A stretch of 59,376 nt of DNA from Desulfobotulus mexicanus (GCF_006175995.1 NZ_VDMB01000020.1:1-59376), one strand, 5' to 3'; counted from the stretch's first letter, positions 46,501-56,628 are shown. Program-made: numbers and translations. The notes: generated by a model from the sequence alone, not told the origin.

Positions 46501-47664
46501 ATGGCAGATTCCGTGAACAAGGAAAAAGAAAGGTCTTTTGAAGAGGAAAACCTTTACCGCCAGCTTGCCCGGCATCTGGACCGGCAGCCCGGCGGTTTTC
46601 CCGAGACCCCCCATGGGGTGGAAATTCGCATTCTGAAATTACTTTTTGCACCGGAAGAGGCGGCACTGGCCCTGCATCTGAATTTTCTGGAGGAAAGGGC
46701 GGAGGTGCTGGCTTTCCGGGCGGGGATGTCGGGTGAGAAGGCGGCAGGGATGCTCGAATCCATGGCATCAAAGGGGCTGATTTTCCGCAGTGTGAAAAAG
46801 GACGGCATTCCCCGGTATATGGCTGCCCAGTTCATTGTAGGTATCTGGGAGCTGCAGGTGGGCCGCCTTAGCCCTGAGCTTGTGGAAGCCATGGAATCCT
46901 ATGTGCCCTGGCTGGTGGATGCGGGGGCCTGGCAGAAGGCACCGCAGATGCGGGTGATTCCTGTGGCGGAAAGCATTGATGCGGATCTGCGGGTCATGAC
47001 CTATGAAAAGGCCTTTGCCCTGATCGAAAACAAAAAAAACTTTGTGGTGGCCCCCTGCATCTGTCGTCTGGAAATGGGGATGCAGCAGGCCGCCTGTGAC
47101 AGGCCCCTTGAAACCTGCATCAATTTTGGTGAAGCCGATGATTTTTACCGCTGGACCGGAGCAGGCCGGAAGGCCAGTCGGGAAGAGGTTGAGGAAATTC
47201 TCCGTTCGGCAAGCCGTGCAGGTCTTGTGCTGCAGCCCAGCAACGACAGGGAAGTGAAATGGATCTGCTGCTGCTGTGGCTGTTGCTGCGGTCTGCTGCG
47301 TACCTTTCGGCAGCTGGGCAATCCGGGCGAGGTGGTTGCTTCTCCCTTTTATGCCCGTCTGGACGATTCCCTCTGCACGGGCTGCGGGATCTGCCTCAGG
47401 CGTTGTCCTATGGAGGCCTTTTCCAAAGAGAAAAAAACTGTTATTATTAAAAAAAAGCGTTGCATAGGCTGTGGGCTATGTGTGGATACCTGCCCGGCTT
47501 CTGCCCTTTACCTTGTGAGAAAGGATGCCCCACCTCCGGTTCCTTCCCATATTGCCTTTGCCATGCTGAAGCTGGCATGGAAGCGAAAAAAACTGGATCT
47601 TCCGGGTTTTATGAGAATGATGGGCGCTTCACTGATGGATCGATTGCGGGCAAAGCTGTTTTAA
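46501..47664 (+). CDS. 4Fe-4S ferredoxin-domain protein with Cys-cluster middle
   Basis: A 387-residue cytoplasmic protein. Residues of about 25-120 resemble a winged-helix or ferredoxin-reductase-like regulator fold (LHLNFLEERAEVLAFRAGM, GMLESMASKGLIFRS). The middle has CICRLEMGMQQAACDRPLETC and the unusual WICCCCGCCCG, seven Cys in nine residues. Two typical 4Fe-4S motifs follow, CTGCGICLRRCP and CIGCGLCVDTCP. The family occurs in sulfate reducers as 4Fe-4S binding proteins of unknown role. It is probably an electron-transfer or redox-sensing protein in one operon with lemA and the M48 protease. Confidence 0.85.
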   Translation: MADSVNKEKERSFEEENLYRQLARHLDRQPGGFPETPHGVEIRILKLLFAPEEAALALHLNFLEERAEVLAFRAGMSGEKAAGMLESMASKGLIFRSVKKDGIPRYMAAQFIVGIWELQVGRLSPELVEAMESYVPWLVDAGAWQKAPQMRVIPVAESIDADLRVMTYEKAFALIENKKNFVVAPCICRLEMGMQQAACDRPLETCINFGEADDFYRWTGAGRKASREEVEEILRSASRAGLVLQPSNDREVKWICCCCGCCCGLLRTFRQLGNPGEVVASPFYARLDDSLCTGCGICLRRCPMEAFSKEKKTVIIKKKRCIGCGLCVDTCPASALYLVRKDAPPPVPSHIAFAMLKLAWKRKKLDLPGFMRMMGASLMDRLRAKLF

Positions 47665-47726
47665 ATGCTGTGTCCCGTATGGCGTCGCCCTCAGTAAGCC
47701 GATAATAAAACTGATAAGGAGATGCC

Positions 47727-48860
47727 ATGATGGGAAAGTCTTCTGCTTTTTTATCTTTTGTTTCAGCGGTTTTTTTGTGTTTTGCAGGGCTGGCTATGGC
47801 TGGTGATCAGGAAATCAGAATAGCATCTGTTTTTGCCTTGAGTGGAACAGCCAGTGCTTCCAATCTGCATCAGGTGCAGGGAGTACGCTATGCCGTTGAG
47901 GAGCTTAACCGTAAAGGCGGGCTTTTCGGGAAAAAAATAAAACTGATAGAAATTGATAATGGAAGCAGTGCTATTCTGTCGAAGCTTGCGGCGGAAAAAG
48001 CAGTGGAGAAAAGAGTTCATGCTGTTATAGGGGCATCTTGGAGTGATCATTCCCTGTCCATGGCTCCTGTTCTGCAGAGGGCTGGAATTCCCATGATCTC
48101 GCCTAATTCTACCAATCCTGCCATTACCCGCATCGGGGATTATATTTTCAGGGTCTGTTTTACGGATATTCTGCAGGGAAATATCCTTGCGAAGTTTGCC
48201 ACAGAAAATCTGGCGGCTGAAACAGCGGTTATTGTGCAGGATGTTTGTAGTATTTACAGCCTGGAGCTGGCTTCGATTTTTGCTGATGCTTTTACTGTAA
48301 GGGGGGGCAGGGTTCTTAATGTTCTGGATTATAAAAAAGATCAGAAAGATGCTGAATTTAATGAGATTCTTAAGCGGATGGGTGAAGAGACTCCGGATCT
48401 TATTTTTATTTCCGGTCACAATGAGAGCGCCCGTATGATCAAGCAGGCCCAGAACCTTGGGTTGCAGAGTTATTTTTTGGGTGGTGATGGCTGGGGCGCA
48501 TGGAATTTCTGGGCTTTGGGTGGTCATGCAATAAAAAGCGGATATTTTGCTGCACACTGGTCATCGGAGATAGAATGTGGCAAAGCGCAGGAGTTCACAG
48601 ACAGGTTTCAGAGGTTTTATTATGTGAATGAAAATGCTGCCCTTGCCTATGATGCAACCATGCTTCTGGCAGATGCCATTGAAAGGGCTGGCTCTTTGGA
48701 TAGGAAAAAAATCAGGGATGCCCTTGCCGCCACATCGGGTTTTGAAGGCGTAACGGGAATGATTTCCATGGATGAGAACGGAGATCCCGGGAAAAAAAAT
48801 GTTGTGATTATGGAAATCAGGCAGGGTAAAGCAAGACTGCATTCTGTAATGGCAGAGTAG
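47727..48860 (+). CDS. Periplasmic binding protein, Leu/Ile/Val (Peripla_BP_6) type
   Basis: A 377-residue protein, signal peptide cut near GLAMA. The mature part begins GDQEIRIASVFALSGTASAS and contains GGLFGKKIKLIEIDNGS, VIGASWSDHSLSMAPV and GIPMISPNSTNPAITRIGDY, all typical of type I binding proteins. AAGGAG precedes two adjacent ATGs. It lies only 20 bases before a hybrid histidine kinase gene and no transporter genes follow, so it most likely presents ligand to that kinase. This gene pair is a sensor module rather than a liv uptake operon, by inference from context. Confidence 0.9.
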   Translation: MMGKSSAFLSFVSAVFLCFAGLAMAGDQEIRIASVFALSGTASASNLHQVQGVRYAVEELNRKGGLFGKKIKLIEIDNGSSAILSKLAAEKAVEKRVHAVIGASWSDHSLSMAPVLQRAGIPMISPNSTNPAITRIGDYIFRVCFTDILQGNILAKFATENLAAETAVIVQDVCSIYSLELASIFADAFTVRGGRVLNVLDYKKDQKDAEFNEILKRMGEETPDLIFISGHNESARMIKQAQNLGLQSYFLGGDGWGAWNFWALGGHAIKSGYFAAHWSSEIECGKAQEFTDRFQRFYYVNENAALAYDATMLLADAIERAGSLDRKKIRDALAATSGFEGVTGMISMDENGDPGKKNVVIMEIRQGKARLHSVMAE

Positions 48861-48880
48861 AAGACCCTCTGGAGGGCTGT

Positions 48881-51679
48881 TTGAATATGACCCGCATAAG
48901 GCGACTCAGAACGAGGATTAATCTTGCTATTGCTTTAACCTTCATGGTCATTGCTGTTTTTTCCAGTATTGCCTTATGTTTTTATGAAACCCAGAGGAGG
49001 GCGGATTATGTTATGCGGATGGCTATATCCCTTGAGGATCTTTTGCATAAACATAATGAGCATTTAAGTAATGAGGTTTTTTCGGGCCTCGGCAGGTCCG
49101 CACGGGCCACGCTTTTTCAGATTTCTGAACGCCAGGATGTTTTATCCGTGTTTGCCTTTGATCTTGACGGCAGACCTTTTGCTGGAACTATCGGTTCTAT
49201 GCCGCCAGCCCTTACGGCAAGGGAGACAACCTCTCTGTTAAAGGGGCCTGATTATAGTGTCAGCAAAGAAAACGGCCTGCTTAAACTTGTCTATACCAAA
49301 GTGCTGGAAGCCCATGGCCTTCAGGTTGGATTCTGCCGGATTGAATACTCTTTAGGTTCCCTTCAGCGGGAAACTAAAATAATAGTTTTTATTTTTGCAG
49401 TTGCGCTTGCATCCCTGTTTTGTGTCATGTGCGGACTCCTTAATCTGATGCTTTCACGCATGGTTATAAGACCTTTACGTACCCTGGAGGATACCATGGG
49501 TCGTATTGGTGAAAACCTGGGGGTTGATAATCCAGTTGAGGTCTTGGGTCAGCTGAACAATGCCTTTAAAGCAGGTGATCTGGAATATCTCCTGAAAAGC
49601 AGGGATGAAACAGGTTCTCTGGCAAGGGCTTTCAGGCGTATGCTTGTGCATCTGAGGCAGGCCTGTACGGATCTTTCCATTGCAGAGGAAAAATATCGGG
49701 GTATTTTTGAGAATGCGACTGAAGGTATTTTTCAGGTGACGCTGGACGGGCGCATACAGACGGTGAATCCGGCGGTGATGAATATTTTTGGTTTTTCTTC
49801 AAGGGAAGAGCTTATAAAAACAGCAGAGAGATTTGGTTCCGGCTGCTTTGCAAAACCAAAAGCCTGGGATTCTTTTCTGAGCAAGCTGAAGGCAAACGGC
49901 AGGGTCAGGGATTTTCATATAAAACTGAGAAAACGTAATGGGGATACCGTATGGGTACGGATCAATGCCCATTATCTTATCAGCAGCGATGGTCCTCTTA
50001 TTGAAGGTGTTATTCAGGATATTACGGAGCGTATTGATAAAGAAAAGGTGCAGAGGGAACTGGAAATAGCTGAGGCTGCAACAAGGGCAAAAAGCGCTTT
50101 TCTGGCCAGTATGAGCCATGAAATCCGTACTCCTATGAATATTGTGCTTGGATTAACCCATCTGGCTTTGAAAACAGAGCTGACGGATCAGCAGATGGAC
50201 TATCTTGGCAAGATTCGGACAGCGGCCGGTAATCTTTTGGGAATCATCAATGATATTCTTGATTTCTCAAAAATTGAATCAGGCCACCTTGATTTTGAAG
50301 AAATCCCCTTTGATCTTCGTTCGGTACTTCAGGATACGATGGATCTTCATGCAGACAAATCCGAGGAAAAAGGTATTGATTTTAAGTTGTTCTGCCCGTC
50401 TTCAATTCCAGTATATCTTAAGGGAGATCCCCTGCGTCTCGGTCAGGTTCTGACCAATCTTGCGGGTAATGCACTGAAGTTTACAAAAAGAGGGCATGTC
50501 CATGTGACTGTTGCCTGTGAAGAGGACGACGGAAGAAAAGTTCTTCTGCGTTTTATGGTTAAGGATACGGGTATGGGTATCACAGAGGAGCAGGCAGTTA
50601 ATCTTTTCAGCCCTTTTGTGCAGGCCGATACTGGTATAACACGCCAGTTTGGTGGTTCCGGTCTGGGCTTAAGTATTTCAAAGCACCTTGTTGAAAAAAT
50701 GGGAGGAGAGATAGGGGTAAACAGTACGCCGGGGCAGGGGAGTGAATTTTTCTTTACGGCAAGGTTTGAAAAATTTGATGGGCCTGTGGATTCTCTTTTT
50801 GAAAATATCCCGTCACAGATTAAGTTGGACACAGGATCAGAATGTATGGATGGCCTGCATGGTTATGTGCTTGTGGCGGAAGACAATCCCGTTAATCAGC
50901 AGATAGCAAGGGAAGTTCTTGAAAGCTTTGGTTTGACGGCGGATATTGTGGAGAATGGGCATGATGCGGTGGACAAAGTCCGGGAAAAACAGTTTGATCT
51001 TGTGTTTATGGATATCCAGATGCCAGGGATGAATGGTTACGAGGCAAGCCGGACAATAAGGGCTATGGAAAAGGAAGATACCGTTTGTGGAGTTTCAGGA
51101 CGTGCTTTGCCAATTATTGCCATGACAGCCAATGCAATGGTTGGAGACAGGGAAAAATGCATGGAAGCAGGCATGGATGATCATATTTCAAAACCCATTG
51201 ATTTTGATGAACTGTACAGGATTCTTGTCCGCTGGTTGCCGCAGAACCAGGAAGCTGGAAACATCGGAATCTTTAAAAAAAGAAAAACCGGGGATTTATC
51301 ATTGGATAATGGGTCTTCTGCTGACCTGCTTCCGAAGCAAGTGCCGGGTTTTGATATGACTACAGGCCTGTCCAGGGTTCTGGATGATAAGGCTTTGTAT
51401 CATTCTTTTTTAAAATATTTTTATGACGAGTACCAGAATTCCCTTAAATATATTGATAAGGCCTTTGTTGAAGGAGATCTGGAGAAGCTTTCAGCATTGC
51501 TGCATGATATAAAAGGGGTTGCAGGCAACCTTGGTGGAGATGAGCTGTTCAGCTCCATCCGGGATCTGGAAAATATGCTGCGTTCTGCACCGGAGCATGG
51601 GGATAAAGATCTGAAGCAGGCCATGCTGGATTTCAGGAAAATTTTTCAGCAAACCATGGATGCCCTTGAGAAAATATGA
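48881..51679 (+). CDS. Hybrid sensor histidine kinase (TM-PAS-HisKA-HATPase-REC-HPt)
   Basis: It begins at TTG 48881 (GGAGG five bases upstream) or ATG 48887; 932 residues. A TM helix at about 14-35 and another at 168-190 (FIFAVALASLFCVMCGLLNL) bound a periplasmic domain of about 130 residues. A HAMP-like stretch, PAS (about 270-390, NATEGIFQVTLDG), HisKA with [15 protein letters not shown], HATPase (NLAGNALKFTKRG, GGSGLGLSISKHL), receiver with LVFMDIQMPGMNG, and HPt with ALLHDIKGVAGNLGG follow. All the phosphotransfer sites of a His-Asp-His relay are intact; only the output regulator is missing. It forms an operon with the binding protein upstream. Confidence 0.92.
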   Translation: MNMTRIRRLRTRINLAIALTFMVIAVFSSIALCFYETQRRADYVMRMAISLEDLLHKHNEHLSNEVFSGLGRSARATLFQISERQDVLSVFAFDLDGRPFAGTIGSMPPALTARETTSLLKGPDYSVSKENGLLKLVYTKVLEAHGLQVGFCRIEYSLGSLQRETKIIVFIFAVALASLFCVMCGLLNLMLSRMVIRPLRTLEDTMGRIGENLGVDNPVEVLGQLNNAFKAGDLEYLLKSRDETGSLARAFRRMLVHLRQACTDLSIAEEKYRGIFENATEGIFQVTLDGRIQTVNPAVMNIFGFSSREELIKTAERFGSGCFAKPKAWDSFLSKLKANGRVRDFHIKLRKRNGDTVWVRINAHYLISSDGPLIEGVIQDITERIDKEKVQRELEIAEAATRAKSAFLASMSHEIRTPMNIVLGLTHLALKTELTDQQMDYLGKIRTAAGNLLGIINDILDFSKIESGHLDFEEIPFDLRSVLQDTMDLHADKSEEKGIDFKLFCPSSIPVYLKGDPLRLGQVLTNLAGNALKFTKRGHVHVTVACEEDDGRKVLLRFMVKDTGMGITEEQAVNLFSPFVQADTGITRQFGGSGLGLSISKHLVEKMGGEIGVNSTPGQGSEFFFTARFEKFDGPVDSLFENIPSQIKLDTGSECMDGLHGYVLVAEDNPVNQQIAREVLESFGLTADIVENGHDAVDKVREKQFDLVFMDIQMPGMNGYEASRTIRAMEKEDTVCGVSGRALPIIAMTANAMVGDREKCMEAGMDDHISKPIDFDELYRILVRWLPQNQEAGNIGIFKKRKTGDLSLDNGSSADLLPKQVPGFDMTTGLSRVLDDKALYHSFLKYFYDEYQNSLKYIDKAFVEGDLEKLSALLHDIKGVAGNLGGDELFSSIRDLENMLRSAPEHGDKDLKQAMLDFRKIFQQTMDALEKI

Positions 51680-51875
51680 AGTATTTTAAGATCATTCTCA
51701 GGGAAGGAATATACCCGTAAATTGCTTTCTTCCCCCGGCATTTCGGAGGTTAAATTTAGTACCTTAAACCATCTAAGGGGCACTAAAGTTGTCAATATAC
51801 CTTTTTAAATTTGGTGTTTCACTTCTAGCAGGGAGTTTGAACGCCATAGCCTGTATATCGGTGTTTTTCAACTCT

Positions 51876-54272
51876 CTAAAGCATGGCATAAGGGTCCACA
51901 TCCATGAGTATCTTTACGCCGGTAACTTTAACGGAAACAGCCGCTTCTGCGCTTTCACTGAGGTATTGGCTGTCCGTTCCCATGAGAAGAATCTGGTGGC
52001 GGAACTGACCTGCCATACGGGCGATGGGTGACTGGGCAGGACCTAAAATACGCACCCTTCCCGATGAGGCGGCCTTTGCCCTGTCTGCGGCTTTTGCTGC
52101 TGCTTCCTGGACCTTTTCTTCCTTTTCTCCTGAAATGCGGATTTGAATCATGCGGGAAAAGGGCGGGTAACCCAGCATTCTGCGGGTGCCGATCTCTTCT
52201 CTGAAAAAGGCTTCACTGTCTTGGGAACAGGCGGTCTGTATGCTGTAATGATCCGGGTTGAAGGTCTGGAGTATAACCCTGCCGGAGAGATCCCCCCTGC
52301 CTGCCCGGCCCGCCACCTGAGCCAGTGTCTGAAAATTGCGTTCGCTGGCCCGGAAATCCGGAAAACTCAAACCCAGATCCGCATTGAGAATACCCACAAG
52401 GGTAATTCCCGGAAAATCATGGCCCTTGGCCACCATCTGGGTTCCCACAAGAATATCCACCTCCCTGTTGCGTATCTGTCGGAGCATGCTGATGAGCTGC
52501 CCCTTTTTTCCCGTTGTATCCTGATCCATGCGCATTATACGGGCTTCGGGAAAAAGGTAGCGGGCTGCGGCTTCCACCTTTTCCGTACCCATGCCTAAAA
52601 CCCGGACTTCCGGTGCCCTGCATGAGGGACAGAGGGGGCTTGATGCCATGGAGAACCCGCAGAAATGGCAGAGAAAGGAGCTGGCTTTTCTGTGCAGGGT
52701 CAGAGAAATATCACAGTGACGGCATTTGACAATTTCTCCGCAGCTGCCGCATACGGGAAAGCCTGCATAGCCCCTTCGGTTTAAAAATAAAAGAACCTGC
52801 TCGCCCTTTTCCAGGGAGGTTTTCATGGCTCCGTACAGGGGGCGGGAGATATAGCGTTCCACGCCTGCGGCGTGTTTCATTTCCCTGAGATCCACAAGGG
52901 TGACGGCAGGCAGGGGGCGCTGATTGACCCTTCGGGTCAGCCGGAGAAGGGTGAATCTGCCGTTTATGGCATTGGCATAGCTTTGTATGGAAGGGGTGGC
53001 GGACCCTAAGAGAACGGCGCAGTTTTCCAGCTGTGCCCTGAGTATGGCCATGTCCCGGCCATTGTATCGCAGACCCGTATCCTGCTTGTAGGAGCTGTCA
53101 TGCTCCTCATCCACAATGATGATGCCGGGATTCAGAACAGGGGCGAAAACCGCGGATCTGGCTCCAATGACAACCTTCAGCTCGCCCGAAAGAATCCTTT
53201 CCCACTGATCAAGCCTTTCTCCCTTGGAAAGCCCGCTGTGCAGTACCGCCACCCGTTCTCCGAAGCGGGCACGGAAGCGTCCGGCTATCTGGGAGATCAG
53301 GGCAATTTCCGGTACCAGTACAATGGCTGGTTTTTCTTGTTTCAGACAGGCATCCACAAGGTGGAGGTAGATTTCCGTTTTTCCGGAACCCGTGACCCCA
53401 TGGAGAAGGAAGCGGTGGAATCCCTTCTCCATCGCCTTGAGAACGGTCTGCACAACTTCCTTTTGTTCTTCATTGAGCTTAGGGGGGAGGTCTGCTTCCA
53501 CCGTGTCTCCCAGGGGGTCCCTGAAAATCCGGACCTCATCTTCAAGAATCAGCCCCTTTTCCTTGAGCCAGCGTAAGGCGGAGGCCGGATTACCTAAATC
53601 CTGCTGGATTGTTGAAGTGTCCGCAGGCCCGTTTTTTTTGAGCCATTCCCAGAGTTCAAGGCGCTTGGGTGTTATGGAAAGGGGCGGCTGCATCTCCGGT
53701 GCAATGGCGTAACTTTTGCGGGTTTTGGCCTTTGCTTCCCTCTCTCGGAATACACGGCGGATTTCCACAAGGCCTTCTTTGCAGAGAAGATCCATGTTTT
53801 TCTTGGTGGCGGTGTGGTCTCTGAGCCGTATCTGTTGCAGGGAAAGGGGAGCGTTTTTTAAAAGCTGAAGTATGCTGAGCTGCGGATGACAGGATTCGGT
53901 TTTTTCGCCTTCCGGGGTAAGGGCATACATGCTTTTGTCGGAAAGGTTGATGCCCGCAGGCAGGGCCGTGGAAAGGGTTTCTCCCGGCGGGTGGTGGTAG
54001 TAGGCGGCAATGCGCTGGTAAAAAGCAAGGTGTTCTGCCGGGAAAAAGGGAACTTCATCCAGAACATCAAGGATGTCGGCAATGCGGATGCCTTCGGGGG
54101 CATGATCTGTAATTTCAATCACATATCCGGTAATTCTCCGTGGGCCGAGAGGAACCAGCACCCGGATACCAGGAAGGATGCGATCCCTAATGCCATGGGG
54201 TACACCATAGGTGAAAAGGGAAAAAAGGGGGGCGTCCACAGCCACATGTATAAAAAAAGGTTTGGGTTCCAT
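51876..54272 (-). CDS. priA: Primosomal protein N' (replication restart helicase)
   Basis: A 798-residue superfamily 2 helicase. The N-terminal 3'-DNA-binding domain (VAVDAPLFSLFTYGVP) and winged helix are followed by Walker A (HGVTGSGKTEIYLHL), DEEH in VDEEHDSSYKQ, the insert with zinc-binding Cys pairs (CGSCGEIVKCRHC and CHFCGFSMASSPLCPSC), motif V/VI (VGTQMVAKGHDFPGI, QVAGRAGRGDLSG), and a C-terminal domain. It reloads the replisome at stalled forks. The length is slightly above the E. coli protein (732), normal for this phylum. The gene is apparently monocistronic. Confidence 0.96.
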   Translation of the reverse strand: MEPKPFFIHVAVDAPLFSLFTYGVPHGIRDRILPGIRVLVPLGPRRITGYVIEITDHAPEGIRIADILDVLDEVPFFPAEHLAFYQRIAAYYHHPPGETLSTALPAGINLSDKSMYALTPEGEKTESCHPQLSILQLLKNAPLSLQQIRLRDHTATKKNMDLLCKEGLVEIRRVFREREAKAKTRKSYAIAPEMQPPLSITPKRLELWEWLKKNGPADTSTIQQDLGNPASALRWLKEKGLILEDEVRIFRDPLGDTVEADLPPKLNEEQKEVVQTVLKAMEKGFHRFLLHGVTGSGKTEIYLHLVDACLKQEKPAIVLVPEIALISQIAGRFRARFGERVAVLHSGLSKGERLDQWERILSGELKVVIGARSAVFAPVLNPGIIIVDEEHDSSYKQDTGLRYNGRDMAILRAQLENCAVLLGSATPSIQSYANAINGRFTLLRLTRRVNQRPLPAVTLVDLREMKHAAGVERYISRPLYGAMKTSLEKGEQVLLFLNRRGYAGFPVCGSCGEIVKCRHCDISLTLHRKASSFLCHFCGFSMASSPLCPSCRAPEVRVLGMGTEKVEAAARYLFPEARIMRMDQDTTGKKGQLISMLRQIRNREVDILVGTQMVAKGHDFPGITLVGILNADLGLSFPDFRASERNFQTLAQVAGRAGRGDLSGRVILQTFNPDHYSIQTACSQDSEAFFREEIGTRRMLGYPPFSRMIQIRISGEKEEKVQEAAAKAADRAKAASSGRVRILGPAQSPIARMAGQFRHQILLMGTDSQYLSESAEAAVSVKVTGVKILMDVDPYAML

Positions 54273-54478
54273 CGTCTGTCCGTAAAAGGTGTTTCACATC
54301 AGAGTCCGCTTGTAGCACCTTGGATCCGGTCAGGCAAGGCAGATGCTTTTGGCTTGACCTATTGACCTCCTTCCTTTAATGTGTTTCGGATTCACTGCTT
54401 GAAAAAGCTATAAAATCCAATTGTTTCAGGTGTCTTGCTTCTGGCTTGGTCCCTTGATTCCATGGTCCGGATTGTATG

Positions 54479-54499
54479 TGTGGCAGAGGCTGTGCCACA
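54479..54499 (+). other. Small inverted repeat in the upp leader
   Basis: TGTGGCA and TGCCACA (7-bp arms) lie 70 bases before the upp start. It may be a leader hairpin; no T-run follows and no known riboswitch is recognised. Confidence 0.3.
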
Positions 54500-54569
54500 G
54501 TTGCAGGGTCTGGAAGCTGCCGGATTCTGCTGGTGATTTTAAAAAAATTCTTCCCCCAAGGAGGTTTGT

Positions 54570-55196
54570 ATGGCTGTGTATGTGGCAGATCACCCTTTAA
54601 TTAAACACAAACTGGGACTGCTCCGGAAAAAAGAGCTGGCTACCAAAAATTTTCGGGCCATTTCCAATGAAGTGGCAAGGCTTCTCACCTATGAGGCCAC
54701 CAAGGATTTTGAGACGGAAACCGTTACCGTGGAAGGCTGGGCCGGTCCCGTTGAGGTGGAGCAGATAAAGGGAAAAAAGGTGACGGTGGTTCCCATTCTG
54801 CGGGCAGGCCTTGGGATGATGGACGGGGTGCTGGATATGATTCCTTCCGCCAAGGTCAGTGTGGTGGGGCTGTATCGGGATGAGGAAACACTGGAGCCTG
54901 TGCATTATTACGTTAAGCTTGCTTCGGACATGGATAAGCGCATGGCCCTGATTCTGGATCCCATGCTGGCTACGGGCGGTACTTTAATTGAAACCGTCAG
55001 TCTTTTGAAAAAAGCCGGCTGTACGCAGATCCGGGGGATTTTTCTGGTGGCGGCTCCCGAAGGCCTGAAACGCCTTGAAAAAGCGCACCCGGATGTGGAT
55101 GTTTATGTGGCTGCCGTGGATGAGCGTTTGAATGAAAAGGGCTATATTCTTCCGGGTTTGGGGGATGCAGGGGATAAGATTTTCGGAACCCGATGA
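54570..55196 (+). CDS. upp: Uracil phosphoribosyltransferase
   Basis: A 208-residue pyrimidine salvage enzyme that makes UMP from uracil and PRPP. The sequence is canonical: [15 protein letters not shown] at the N-terminus, [30 protein letters not shown], and the PRPP loop [15 protein letters not shown], ending [17 protein letters not shown] with the uracil-binding GLGDAGD. AAGGAGG gives a strong ribosome site. The uracil permease gene follows 56 bases later, and the two share the terminator at 56668-56711. Upstream is 297 bases of leader. Confidence 0.98.
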   Translation: MAVYVADHPLIKHKLGLLRKKELATKNFRAISNEVARLLTYEATKDFETETVTVEGWAGPVEVEQIKGKKVTVVPILRAGLGMMDGVLDMIPSAKVSVVGLYRDEETLEPVHYYVKLASDMDKRMALILDPMLATGGTLIETVSLLKKAGCTQIRGIFLVAAPEGLKRLEKAHPDVDVYVAAVDERLNEKGYILPGLGDAGDKIFGTR

Positions 55197-55252
55197 TGCA
55201 TACATCCGAACTGAAAAAAACTTAAGCATTTACTTCCCAAGGAGTTTTTTCT

Positions 55253-56488
55253 ATGCAGGACAAAAATGACCTTACGGCCTACCGTTTTCAGGGTAAGGAT
55301 GCCTTTGTCGGCGGGCAGATGCTGTTTGTGGCCTTTGGTGCTCTGGTGCTGGTGCCGCTTCTTACGGGTCTTGATCCCAATGTGGCCCTGTTCACCGCAG
55401 GTGCAGGCACACTGATCTTCCAACTGGTAACAAAGGGTAAGGTTCCGGTTTTTCTGGCCTCGTCCTTTGCCTTTATAGCTCCCATTTCCATAGGTACAGC
55501 CCAGTGGGGTGTTGCTGCCACCATGGGAGGGCTTGTGGCCGCAGGCTTTGTCTATATTATTTTGAGTTTTCTTATCCGATGGCAGGGGGTGGCCATTGTG
55601 CACCGCATCTTGCCGCCTGTGGTGACGGGGCCTGTCATTATGGTGATAGGTCTTATCCTTGCTCCCATTGCCGTGCAGATGGCAACGGGGGTGGCCAATC
55701 CCGCCGATATCGTTCCCAGAGGAACAGCCCTCACCGTATCCATGGCAGCTTTGGGAACCACGGTGCTGGTTTCTCTGCTGGGCCGGGGGATGTTCCGTCT
55801 TATTCCCATTGTCTGCGGTATTGTGGTGGGTTATTCTCTGGCCCTTTTTTATGGACTTGTGGATTTTACGCCGGTAAAGGAAGCCCCCTGGTTTGCCATT
55901 CCTTCCTTTACGGCTCCTGAATTCCATCTGGCTGCCATTTTGTTCATCATTCCTGTAGCCATTGCCCCTGCCATAGAACATTTCGGTGATGTTCTGGCCA
56001 TCGGTGCCATTACGGGTAAAGATTACCTGGAAGATCCGGGGATTGAAAACACCATGCTGGGAGACGGCCTTGCCACAAGCTTTGCTTCCTTTCTTGGCGG
56101 TCCCCCCAACACCACCTATTCCGAAGTGACCGGTGCTGTGGCCTTGACCGGGGTGAAAAATGCAGGTGTCATGACCTGGGCTGCCATCTGTGCCATTCTC
56201 CTTGCCTTTGTGGGCAAGCTGGGTGCTCTGCTGGCCACCATTCCTGCGGTGGTCATGGGCGGGATCATGCTGCTTCTTTTTGGTGCCATCATGGTGGTGG
56301 GTCTGAACAGTCTGGTGCGTTCCGGGCTGGATCTTATGCAGAATCGTAATCTTTCCATTGTGGCGCTGATTCTGGTTTTTGGTATTGGTGGCATGAGTTT
56401 TTCTGCGGGTCAGTTTTCTCTGGAGGGTATCGGCCTTGCCGCTATTCTGGGGATTATGCTGAACCTTCTTTTGCCCAGGGCAAGGTAG
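55253..56488 (+). CDS. uraA: Uracil permease (NCS2/NAT family)
   Basis: A 411-residue membrane protein with about 14 hydrophobic segments. Typical of the nucleobase-ascorbate transporter family: GGQMLFVAFGALVLVPLLTG near the start, SSFAFIAPISIG, the half-helix motif IAPAIEHFGDVLAIGAITGK with the substrate-binding Glu-His pair, and GGPPNTTYSEVTGAVALTGV. These match UraA, a proton-uracil symporter. Operon with upp supports uracil specificity over xanthine or urate. AAGGAG precedes the ATG. Confidence 0.95.
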   Translation: MQDKNDLTAYRFQGKDAFVGGQMLFVAFGALVLVPLLTGLDPNVALFTAGAGTLIFQLVTKGKVPVFLASSFAFIAPISIGTAQWGVAATMGGLVAAGFVYIILSFLIRWQGVAIVHRILPPVVTGPVIMVIGLILAPIAVQMATGVANPADIVPRGTALTVSMAALGTTVLVSLLGRGMFRLIPIVCGIVVGYSLALFYGLVDFTPVKEAPWFAIPSFTAPEFHLAAILFIIPVAIAPAIEHFGDVLAIGAITGKDYLEDPGIENTMLGDGLATSFASFLGGPPNTTYSEVTGAVALTGVKNAGVMTWAAICAILLAFVGKLGALLATIPAVVMGGIMLLLFGAIMVVGLNSLVRSGLDLMQNRNLSIVALILVFGIGGMSFSAGQFSLEGIGLAAILGIMLNLLLPRAR

Positions 56489-56553
56489 TCTGGGGCTGTT
56501 TGCATGCTTAAGGTATACTGCACTGTCATTTTTGAAACAAAGTGATGAACCTT

Positions 56554-56589
56554 CCTTAATGACCTTAACGACCTTAAAGTCCTTAACGA
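56554..56589. repeat. Four tandem 9-bp units (CCTTAANGA)
   Basis: Units CCTTAATGA, CCTTAACGA, CCTTAAAGT and CCTTAACGA follow head to tail after the uraA stop codon, in front of two strong stem-loops. A short iterated motif could bind a protein, or may be a slipped-strand product. Confidence 0.65.
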
Positions 56590-56628
56590 CAATACCCACG
56601 ACCAGCCTCAACGCCATAAAGGAGCAGG

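Noticed and set aside
55142-56617. 491-residue open frame opposite uraA
   Set aside because: It is a His/Gly-rich mirror of a membrane-protein gene, has no family motifs and lies wholly over upp-uraA.
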